Shown here: positions 54,331 through 64,000 of the stretch, piece after piece
How positions within the stretch are numbered: position 1 is the stretch's first letter
Layout of the letters: the number at the start of each line of letters is the position of its first letter
Source of the DNA: Lanius collurio
Taxonomy: Eukaryota; Chordata; Aves; Passeriformes; Laniidae
DNA length: 64,000 nucleotides
Assembly: GCA_020086605.1 (NCBI GenBank)
Contig: JACBWW010000051.1
Coordinates: forward strand, 514,097-578,096
Reading direction: 5' to 3'
Position numbers and translations under genes: made by a program
The notes under the pieces: generated by a model
Told to the model about the DNA's origin: nothing
Database searches by the model: none
The model's input: only the letters and a program-made list of their open reading frames with translations

Positions 54331-55232
54331 TGTCCCAGTTTGAGACAAATTAGGAGCAACATCCGAAATGAACGTCCTCTGATAGAAGGCAGTTTACAGC
54401 CACCCCAGCCCCACCAGGTTCAAAAATAATCTTCCTTGGAAGAAAGTGAAAAGAAAAATATTTATTTAACAAGTAAAGTGCATGCAGGCACGAGAAAAAA
54501 AAGAATAATGCTAAATAATAAAACCTCTCGCTGTGGAGAGAACCTGGGTAGATTTCAGGGTCCTTTGTGGGTGTGGCTTTCTCCTCTCCAGAGCTGGAGT
54601 TCGGCATTGGCCCCTCCGGGCCAACCGTTTAAGGTCTCCGGGTGATGTTCTGCTGTTGCTGAACAGTCCAGAAGATGAGACGAAGAAGAAGAAGATGAAG
54701 ATGACGAAGAAGAAGACGAAGAAGACGAAGATGACGAAGATGACGAAGACGACGAAGACGATGAAGACGAACAAGATGAAGGAGATGAAGGAGATGAAGG
54801 AGATGAAGAAGATGAAGATGACGAAGAAGAAGATGACAAAGAAGAAGATGACAAAGAAGAAGAAGACGACGAAGACGACAACAAAGATGATGAAGAAGAC
54901 AAAGAAGACAAAGACAGCAACAACAACACCGAAGTCCGACAAAAAACTCCCTTGCCTCAGTTAGCAGACTACCATAAAAGCAAAGGACTTTAAGTCACCA
55001 TTTCTCCCCTGAGAAAAGGAGCTGAGAGCTGGGAAAAGCAGGAAGGTGCTTTTCTCCACTCTGCTGTCACAGGAATGCAGGGGAGTGTGTGTCTGTTCTT
55101 GAACACAACACTGCTCGGGTTTTTTCCTCTCTTTCTCTCGGACCCAGCTCAAAGACAGAGAAAGGTATAGGATTCATGTCTGGCATAGGGCAGACAATAT
55201 GGAATACAGGATCATAGAGTCACCTCAGGACA
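54331..55232. mobile_element. Apparent solo LTR of an avian endogenous retrovirus, with internal GAN repeat
   Basis: About 902 bp beginning TGTCCCAGTTTGAGAC and ending CACCTCAGGACA, i.e. TG...CA with a short terminal inverted repeat (TGTCC/GGACA). Flanks GTAGT (54326-54330) and GTGGT (55233-55237) could be a 5-bp duplication with one mismatch, as for ERVL-type elements. The sequence style matches LTRs I associate with avian ERVs, but the family name needs a Repbase search. It contains AATAAA-like sites on both strands, so orientation was not decided. No internal retroviral genes adjoin it. A long (GAN)n repeat occupies 54670-54930. Confidence 0.6.
54670..54930 (+). repeat. Compound (GAN)n trinucleotide repeat
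   Basis: About 260 bp of GAA, GAT, GAC and GAG triplets with sub-periods (GAAGAT, GATGAAGGA, GAAGAAGATGACAAA), ending in an AAC run. The Glu/Asp-reading frame is opened by no ATG, since a TGA directly precedes it. Frames with an ATG give Lys/Met/Thr repeats. I therefore treat it as a microsatellite, not a gene. Confidence 0.85.
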
Positions 55233-57827
55233 GTGGTGCTGAGAAATGAGATATTCTAACAAAAATATTTCCCTTCTGTGCTTCCAATTAATTGGGCTGC
55301 CTGAGGAGCAGACTTCTTGAAAAGGAAAATTATATTAATATTTTATTGGATCATTTTTATGGGCAAAAGAACTTACTTTGCTATGTTTAGTTTGATTTAT
55401 AAACAGATTAATGTGCTAGTAATTCCTCTCAGGTAAAAAGCCAGCTGTTTCCTCAGTTAGCAATGGAGAAATTTCTACAAGAAACAGACACACTCAAGAA
55501 AGCATGTATGTTATACTCTTCATTTTCGTAGATAATATTTTTTTTTCCTAGCAATTTTTCTGTTCTGGTACTGTTGCCCTTGATTTGTCCAATCTACACC
55601 CCCAATCTATATCCCCCCTGTATCACAGAGTGTTCAGGTGAACACCTTCAGTGGCTTTCAGCTAAGTTTTCTGACCTTTGATATCTTCCTCTTTCACAGG
55701 AGAGAACACTATTAATTTTTGCTTTGCTTGTGATGTACTACTGGTGAGATTTAGATATATAAAATCTTATTAATCTACATGGAAATTCCCTTTTCATTAA
55801 GAGGGTAAAAGATAACATCCCAGATAGCCTTACTGTAAGAATAAGAGTTCTGTTGAAAAGAAGAAGTACATATGAATATTAATCAATGCTGAACCAATAC
55901 TAGCAGTCTTGGCATTATGCAGTTACTGAACATCACCTTCATTTTAATGATAAAAGTTAAAGAGAGAATGGAGGAGCTCAGATGAAAGTATTGAGTCAGA
56001 TTTTTAGGAGGCATCAGAGTGAAATTGCTAATTGAGCTGGACAGCCCTATAACTTTTTAAAAATTTAACTGAAATTGTGGGTAACCAACAGTTAAGAAAC
56101 CCCTGTTATATTAGCACTGGGAAAGTGGACAAAATCAGGGTGCTTTTCTCAATGTTGCTCTAAACAAAGTGTTGGATATATAATCCAGATAAATTATTAA
56201 TTAATGAACTGATTGTTTTCCTCAGTGCTTCTTGACATTAAACATTTACATTTTCTGTTCTGGTTTGGAGTATCCTTTAGCAAGATACAGACTCAGCTAT
56301 TACACAATTTTATCAAAGTAGTTATGATTATCTTATATTTACAACAATTCTGAAACTGGATTATGGATATATTTAGTAAAAAATTAATATTTTAAAGCAA
56401 ATTTTAAGATCACCTCACAAAGCAATGTTTACACAGAATAAACAACAAACACTTAGAGAATACTGATGTAAGAGACAGGCAGTGAGAGAGAGAGCATGAG
56501 TTGAAGGAAAAGATTTATAAAATAAATCCCAAACATTTCCTTTAGTATTTAGTTCACTGCAGAATTATAAAAACAATGGGATACATAATATTTCCTTTAA
56601 TAATGTACCATATAACTGAAACACAATTAGACTAATTGATCTCTTTAGCTTATTACAGTCTCTAAAAGCTTCTGATACTTTACACAAATTTAAAGGAGAA
56701 AACTAGCCAGGTCTGTGCATGATAGACTCTGAGTTTATTTTTGCTTTATTTTTCTTCAAAATGAGCTGAGAGTCCTTCTCCCTTTGTCTGTATGCATGCA
56801 TTTTCTCATGTATTACTACTACCAACCATGGTAGATTTTTATGCTGATTTCCTTGGCATTTTTTTGTGTTTTATTTTTTACTTCATTTTCTTCTAAATCT
56901 TTGCCAAACGCATGCACTTGGGAAACAGAAACAGAGATGGTTCTAGGCAAGGCAGTTTTCTCATGCCATTCCCCAGTCCCATGAGGAGCACCTGCAGCAG
57001 TTCTCTCCTGTTAAACACTGTCACATTCCACACTCATCTCTTTGCTCTGCTGATTCCCAGCTCTCTAAAATGGCTCTTTAATCTGGCAGTAACAAACTGA
57101 AAGAAAGCAATGTGCTCTGGAGAGCACAAATCTCCCCCAGAAACATCCCTAGAAGCGTTTCTGTGTCTTGGTGCAATATGCCAGAGGCTGCACTGCAAAC
57201 TGATGTGTTTCCTTCCTGTTTACAGATAAATCTTGTGGGAATAGAAAAACCACCCTTCCTTCCATGTAGCCCTTCCTCAGCAAAGAATCTCTGCAACCTT
57301 ATGTACAGATTTCATGAAATTTGAACTGTGAAGAGTGTGAGGATGAAAAAAAAGGAGCACTGTCATGTCACCTAGATCTTTTCCTATATTTTAAATGCTC
57401 TCCTCCCTGAAGTTGTGACAGGCCGTTTCCTCTCAAAAATGTCAGGCACTGCAGAGAACTGCCAGCACTGAAGTAAAAAGGACAATTTAAAATAAATCCA
57501 TATAATTTCTTTCAGTGATGACAAGCCTGTGGAAGCTCGTAGAAGGTCCAATTTGCATGACAGCCCAACATTTCAGTAAAGAGAATACACTTAGTTGAGA
57601 CACTGCAACAGAATAAGTTATGTATTTAGATGAAAGAAAAACTAATGTTATTATGTTCTAGGAAAAAAAAATCAGAAGAAAAAAAAAACCTAGGTGGAAA
57701 AATATTGCATCTCTAATAGTGATTATTATATTTCAGATTGTTCATGGTTCAGCAAAACCAAAACCTATTGGTATATCTCACAGCAAAAAATTTCATTAAA
57801 AGTGCCTCTGTTAGAAAGGTGTATTTT

Positions 57828-58115
57828 TCTCTAGTCCAACCTCACATTTAAAGCAAGATCAGCTGTGAGGTCAGACCAAGTTGCTCAGGACTTTATCCAA
57901 CCTGGTCTTGAAGACCTTGAAAAGTGTATTAGAACAAGACTTTAATAACAATGAAATTGCTACTCGCATTTAGAAAGAAACTCCCTATGCTTCAAAAAGG
58001 AAAAATCAGAATGGTCACCCTAATCTGGAAGTCACTGCAACTTAATTTCAGTTTGATTCAAAATCACCATTGTCTGATTTTTAGGGCCATTGCCCACTAC
58101 CGCTTTTATCTGTTC
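57828..58115 (-). repeat. Old CR1 LINE fragment
   Basis: The part at 57828-57924 is clear (CTAGTCCAACCTCACATTT, GACCAAGTTGCTCAGGACTT, then ATCCAACCTGGTCTTGAA). The continuation to ~58115 is weaker, with CTCCCTATGCTTC and CCTAATCTGGAAGTCACTGC in CR1 order. Diverged copy, minus orientation. Confidence 0.6.
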
Positions 58116-61100
58116 TGTTTAGTGTATTATTACTCCAGTCTTTTTCTGTAATTTTCTCAGCAATTGCCTCCATTCTTTAATCTCACAACTATTTGAGACA
58201 CTTAGAAATCAACAGGATTCAGTTACCAGTGAGGTTTTGAATGCATTTCTTGTTCACTAGCTCCTATACGCTTCAATTGGCACCAACTTCTCATGAAAAT
58301 ATTCCATTCCTTTACAGTAGATTATTTTTTGGGGTCTATCTCTTAATCTTCAAGGTTTCCATCTGTGCCAGAGAACTTTCTATGCAATTAAATAATTTAT
58401 TTCCACTTTCCACACTGTTAATAGATACTTTGTAAACAAAACTGATTGTACTTTATCAGACTGAAGCTATCCTCTCATCAAGAGCTTCTGTACTACAAGT
58501 TCAGAAATAGACTCCAAGAATCAAAAAAAAAAAGAATTATTTTGGCATCCTTTACTACCGAATGGGTCTATTTATTTGTCATTGACTGGATTAAATACCT
58601 CACCTCAACCTTCAAAATTTGTCCCCTCCTTTGAGGTACACTATTTCTTCTGGAGTTCAAGTCAGACTTGTACTTCAGTGACCAAGTGGAAGTAACTGTT
58701 TTGACAGCCGGAAACACCAAGAATGAGACCTAAGACCCTTTTTTCAAGTAATGAAAGGCAAATGGTTAATGGAAATGGCATGGAAAGTATTTTTTACTCA
58801 GCATTGGTGCAAATCCAGCCCATTTTAACAAAATAAGGATAAATAAGGACACCATACTTTTTTTATTTTGTTTTTTCTTTTTTTTTTTTTTCCTGGTCAG
58901 ACAGCTTGTCGCAAAAAAGGCAATAAAAGTATTACTGGTTTCATGCTTTTTAGCCCTTCTACTAAATGCAGATATAAGTGCATCAGGAAATTATTTAGGA
59001 AACATGGATTGTGGGAGTTAGAGCTCCTCTGGACCCAGGCCCAGAGGAAAGCCAAAGCACAGGGGTTGAATTAAAACCTTTGGGTAAGTTGAGATACATG
59101 AAGGCACACCAAAGGGAAATAGAAACACAGATTTTTAACTTTTAGTAGAAATAAATGCTAAGTGCTTTAAACAGTGAAAAGCTGCAGCAAAGAGACCTTA
59201 AACACAGTTCTTACTGCAGCAGTGTTACCTTTTCACAGAATTTGTTTAGACAAAACATAGATGGAACTAAACTGCTCACATTTTTAGATAGTGTTCACAT
59301 AAACAATAAGAGCTGATAGAAACTGCATGTGCAAATATGTGTAATACCTATGTAACATTTGTGTAGGATTTACGACTCTTGGAATTAGACCAGGATAGGT
59401 TAAGAAAAGAAAAACTAGAACTGTGTGTCAATTTTATTGGTCAATTAACAAATATAATCCACACTTCTCTAAGTTTAAAGAAGCAGCAGCTGTTTTCTAT
59501 TTGCTGTTTGCCTGCTGCTGCTGTTACTGCTTGGCCTTATCATGTAACCCCTTTGAACTCTACCTTCAGAAAACTATGAGATTATGATATAAAGAACTTC
59601 AGCAGGACAGTGCCCCCTCTGCTCTTTCACCCTCATCCAAAAAGGGAGGGTATCCCATCAAAAGCTCAACAATGGATTACATTTTTACCTTAGCTGTTTC
59701 ATTATAATCGTAGTTTAAACGTATTTGACTTTGCAGACACTCTTCTGAAAACATGGATGGGTTTTAAGCATTTTAAGATCTTGCACAGAGCAAACCCTCA
59801 ACTTATATGGCAGCTCCTTCCAGCTACTCTTACTGGAAGGCATTTACAAAACCTGCTGGGACTCTGTTTGACATCATTCCTTCCATCTGGACATCCAGCC
59901 GTCTGGATACAGTATTTCCTGCCTTCTCTCTACTTCACACACTTGACCTTTACTGAAATTTCTGGAAAATAAAATGCCTAAGAACCAAAACTCTATGAAT
60001 ACTTCAGGAGTAACTGAGAAAGGGTTTTGCTTTTTCTTCCCAGCTGAAGGAACACTAAACCAGTGTTTCCAAAAGCAGTCTCCATTTTTGCACAGGTAAA
60101 AGAATGCAATGCATTTGGTTCATTTTTTGACAGTGTGGCACTGGATTATTATTCTCACATCTTTATGTATTTGGAAACAAATCAAAATTAACCAAGTCAA
60201 TGTGCTCTGTTAGAAAGAAGTCTAAGGACATATTCCCGCTTAAAACCTGTCAATTCTTATATTAAAAACTCTCAGAAATTTGATAAAGATATGGAAATCA
60301 ACTAATCCATGGATCAGAAAAAACTGATAAATTTGTAGGAGAAACTATCATCAAACAGTCCTTAAAAATTGCACAAAACATGTTTTCATTCATAAAATGA
60401 CCTGGCAAAAGAGTTTCAATCCCTAAGTTTATGACAGAGCCATTATTTCCCTTTCCCTCCAATGGTCAGTAGATATTAAACATATTTTTGCAGTCCTACT
60501 ATTGGAATTTTGGAGAGAAATGAAAATAAAAAAACAATCAACCACACATATAAAGACACAAAAATAATCAAAAAGCTCTGTGATTACTCCACTGAGATTG
60601 TCCTGAAAACAATGACCCATCTCCTGGCATCTTCATCAGTCTTGATGAATTTGTAACACTGAATTTCCCAGTTCATTTTCTACCTTCTTACTAAAAATTT
60701 TGTTAAACATTTTAGTCATAATAGGTTCAAAAAGACATTAGCTGAAGCGCTTTGCTTTTTCTCTCAAATAAGTGCAAAGCCACAGCGATAAGTGCACAGC
60801 TTTAGCATGTGTTAGACGAGCAAAACCTCCAGTAGCTCATATATTTCTAGCTATGACCTCATGTGCTGGATATAGTATTTCTGCTTGAGCACATTCCATG
60901 TTAGTTGGGAAGCAGCACACATTGATTTGATATCTGCTAGCTAGTAGCTGGTTAATTCATGCATGAAATGCACTTATATAGCAGTTCACTGGTTTGATTG
61001 ATGACACATTTATTCTTTTAAAAAACCAGCATACTTCCTCTCTCAAGAGTCATGAAAGTGCTTTACAACATATTCTGATGTTGCTACACACTACACTACT

Positions 61101-62678
61101 TGAAATTTAGGATTTTTTTTTAAAGAAATTCTTCTTTGAGATGCATTCTCCATCATGTCCAAATGAAGTAGCTCAACAAAATTTTCCCTTTAAGTATGAT
61201 TTTGTTTAATTTGAAAAAGTGAATTCCTAAGTAATGCACTTGTCAGAAAGGGTGTTTCAGCAGTGTCAGTGTTCTCTTTCTCTTCCTCATTTTCCTCCCT
61301 CACATTAAGTAAGCAAGAAAATAAGTAAGCACAAACATCTCAGAATTACACACTACTTTTTTTTTACCTACTGGGCTTTGCTTATCAACACTCTATTCTT
61401 GAATTCTCATCATCATCTTTCCCAGAAAGTCACAGGGAAAATGAGGAAGCATTCAGATCCATATTTATAAGCAAACACAACAGAACTAGAATTTTATACC
61501 AGCACTATGGATAAGAAGCTCTTCTTTGTTTTTACAGACAGGGCTTGGGGCTTTTTAATGCTATCGTTTCCAGCTAATCCATAACCAACCACTAAGAAGC
61601 TTGAAACCATCTTTCCTGTGAAATAAGTAGAAAAGAAAGCAAACACAGCTCAGAATAATACAAAAAAAGTAAACTGGTAAGTAGTACCCCATTTGCTCTG
61701 CCCTGTTCTTAAGAAGATAGTAGATGTACAATTATTCTAGGGCAAGAGTGCCATACCTTAGAGTACTGAAATTAAAGGTATAAATTTATCAGAAACTTTG
61801 TTTGGCAAATGAGAGTGGTATATGGGGATTCTACCCACACTTCTCTCTCTTGTTTGTAGCACTTTCCTGAGGTAATTGTTCTATCTCAGTTCATTATAAT
61901 AAGTAACATATATAGTAGATAAGGTAAAGGTTGTAGATCTTAAAAATGGGAATCATGCTAGTGAAAAGTACTGGTGTTATTTATATTCTTGTAACAACAT
62001 TCTTTCTTCTTTCTTCCCAAATGTCTAAAAATCAATACAAGTACAAAGATAGGATATATAGATGTCTTAAATCAACACAATGACCAAAAATTGTTTGCAT
62101 AGACATAATTTTTTTTGGTTTGAATTAAAATATTAAAAACATTATGAGAATACACCACGTTTTCAAACACCAATTCAGAATTATAAACATGCAGAGGATT
62201 TTAAAAATCCTATTTAACAGATCTTCCTGCTATATTTATATTTTCTCATGGCACTTTTAACCCAGTACGTAAGCCAATCCTAAAGTTAAGCAAAAATCTT
62301 CAAACAGTAACTATTCCTTCCAAGCAGCATTTTAGAACCAGCACTTATACAGTCCTTCTGAAAATGTCTTTATTGATTCTACTCCAAGTAGCTTATTTAT
62401 TGTCATCATCTGCATATAACTTGAAGTTGATTTATATCAATGAAAATTTTTTACTGTTTTCTTTTTGCTGTTTTACTTGATCCAACATTTCTTCATTACC
62501 TGTACCAGAGGTCTCCTCCTGAACACTACAGAATATTACAGATGTTGGAGTATGTTGTATTAGCACCAATTTCTCTGAAGAAAACACCCTCCCAGATACA
62601 GATACTCGAATTTTAACTCATGGTCTTATTCAGAAAACTGTTGCACAATTTTGCAGATTTTTTGTTTATTTGGGGGTC

Positions 62679-62699
62679 TTTTTTTTTTTTTTTTTTTTT
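62679..62699 (+). repeat. Poly-T tract (~21 bp)
   Basis: Uninterrupted T run followed by a G/T-rich stretch, ~80 bp before a CR1 3'-end scrap. Confidence 0.85.
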
Positions 62700-62774
62700 G
62701 TTTTGGTGGTTGGTTGTTGTTTTTTTCTCAGTGGGTGTGAAGAGAGAGGAACGGGGAATATTAACAAGCACATA

Positions 62775-62815
62775 TGATCGTTCAAGGTCCTTCCCAACCT
62801 AGGCTGTTCCATGAA
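62775..62815 (+). repeat. CR1 LINE 3' terminal scrap
   Basis: The string GTTCAAGGTCCTTCCCAACC followed by TAGGCTGTTCCATGA matches the last ~40 bp of avian CR1. Nothing upstream is recognisable as CR1. Confidence 0.55.
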
Positions 62816-64000
62816 CATTTTGAGACAAGCACACCCTAAATTAATTGCTTCATTTCTTGTATTAGACAACTTGTTATCTATGTCACCAAACATTACAATT
62901 AAGTACTGGTCTTAAATTATCTCCTGATCTCTGCAGAGTTCAAAAAGTCAAGCTAGACTTCAACTAGCCTATGGCATAACATGATTATCTACAGCAACTC
63001 ACAATTAACGAATTACACTGCCTGCACTCTCACACACACTTATTTAGGAACTCACCAATATATGAATTTAGTATCTGCTTGTTTGAGCTATTCAGCAAGG
63101 AATATATACAACTAGAGATGCTCTCTGAGCCTGGGAGAATTAAAGACTCTTAAGATTAAATAGGAAAAATATCTAAAATTAATTACAGCAAAGTTTGCAC
63201 AAACAGGAAACAAATACAGTCAATGCTTCATGAAAGCACCTCTCCTGAAGAAAATATTAAGTTTTTAAAACTAAGAATGTAATTTGGGGTTTTACAAAAG
63301 AGCACTTTACCAAATCAGTACTGTGAAGGGTCCTTAAAAAAACAAATAAAAAACTCCCCAAACCCCCAAAATCAAACAAGACAAACCAGGTAAATTCACA
63401 GGCAAAACCAGATCTCTCACTTTCATGCAGGACCAGAGATTTTAGGCATAAACCTTCACGTCTGCTAATCCAACATCTAATGAAATCATGGGTACACTTC
63501 AGTATAGGGCTTTAAAAAAAAAAAACCAAACAAAACTTCTATGGATTTTTGATGCAGACAGTGAAAATTCTAAGCTTCTCAGAACTAGAGATACACGTGA
63601 GCTACTTTAAAATGGATTCTTCATTAGATTTTATTTGATTCCTAGGTTTCATCTGGATCCCTATTTCTCTAGATCTGGGTGCAGGAACAGCCTTTTTGTA
63701 CTTTATTCCATTTCTATTAGCTTTATTTCACTTGCTTTTTATTTACATTTCTATTGTACTTGGTAAAAAAATTATCCATTAATCAGTTAAATAAACAGTA
63801 AATATCTTTCCTATTCCCTAGTCTAAGTTTATTCTAAATCCTTATGTGAGTGTGATTCCTCTAATATGAGTCAAAGATACACAACAGAATTAAAAAGAAG
63901 AAAAACTACATGACCCTGAACTTCTCTGTACATTTTTATTTTGCAAGAAAAAAAAAATTATGTCTGCACTCTGCTACATCAAGATGATTTAATCAAAAAT

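Larger units (their letters stand above)
45148..64000 (-). other. GABRB2: GABRB2 intron upstream of the 221-bp exon (partial; continues past window end)
   Basis: The minus-strand acceptor (TTTTTTCCTAATCATAG) precedes the 221-bp exon; a branch-point-like CCTAAT lies just upstream. The preceding 68-bp exon expected in GABRB genes was searched for by eye and not found, so it probably lies beyond 64000. The intron carries the Y-box ERV (49331-51703), an apparent solo LTR with a GAN expansion (54331-55232), CR1 remnants near 57.9 and 62.8 kb, and poly-T at 62.68 kb. The remaining stretches hold no recognisable gene. Confidence 0.85.

Noticed and set aside
54511..54964. Frames of 124-143 codons on both strands reading Lys/Met/Thr, Phe/Val or poly-Ser repeats
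   Set aside because: All are readings of the GAN microsatellite; the acidic frame has a stop directly before the repeat and no ATG.
59601..59625. GTGCCCCCTCTGCT as a CTCF site
   Set aside because: Only the central CCCCCT fits; the flanking bases disagree with the consensus.
45148..64000. The 68-bp GABRB2 exon expected before the 221-bp exon
   Set aside because: Searched by eye for the Ile-Asp-Ile-Ala-Ser-Ile-Asp-Met-Val coding pattern on the minus strand and not found; probably beyond the window.

Overview
The window is vertebrate nuclear DNA, almost certainly from a bird. It is AT-rich, almost entirely intronic, and contains several CR1 LINE fragments. It also has a short-LTR endogenous retrovirus and an LTR of a kind that resembles avian ERV LTRs. 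There is no sign of bacterial or organellar organisation, and no tRNA, rRNA or CRISPR array was seen.

Only one host gene is supported: GABRB2, the GABA-A receptor beta-2 subunit, on the minus strand. Two coding exons lie inside. The 221-bp exon (44927-45147) carries loop D, loop A and the Asn-Leu-Thr glycosylation site. The 83-bp exon (14981-15063) carries the whole Cys-loop. Both have proper splice sites, and their lengths and phases match the family gene structure. Between them is a 29,863-bp intron. The upstream intron (45148 to the window end) and the downstream intron (from 14980 to the window start) both run off the window.

The most interesting region is 49331-51703, inside the upstream intron. 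It is a complete but non-autonomous endogenous retrovirus, on the same strand as GABRB2. It has two LTRs (302 bp and 283 bp), a perfect 6-bp target-site duplication (ATAACT), a primer-binding-site-like sequence and a decayed Gag matrix segment. A GC-rich linker follows, and then, in place of pol and env, a sequence encoding a Y-box-type cold-shock domain broken by one frameshift. This looks like retroviral capture of a host Y-box (YBX-family) gene, with the gag-plus-host-gene layout of transducing retroviruses. The LTR also contains a Y-box (inverted CCAAT) motif, the DNA site Y-box proteins are named for.

The rest, by region. 1-14980 is intron with a CR1 remnant (~6.4 kb) and a 230-bp purine tract (~4.2 kb). 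15064-44926 is intron with a TG/TA/GTAT microsatellite and AT-rich tract (~23.3-24.0 kb), CR1 copies (~35.2 and ~39.7 kb), an ancient SINE-like element (~38.1 kb), an A/C-rich tract (~39.9 kb) and a perfect 14-bp-stem hairpin (~43.0 kb). 45148-64000 is intron with the Y-box ERV, an apparent solo LTR containing a (GAN)n expansion (~54.3-55.2 kb), CR1 remnants (~57.9 and ~62.8 kb) and complex single-copy sequence that may include conserved non-coding elements.
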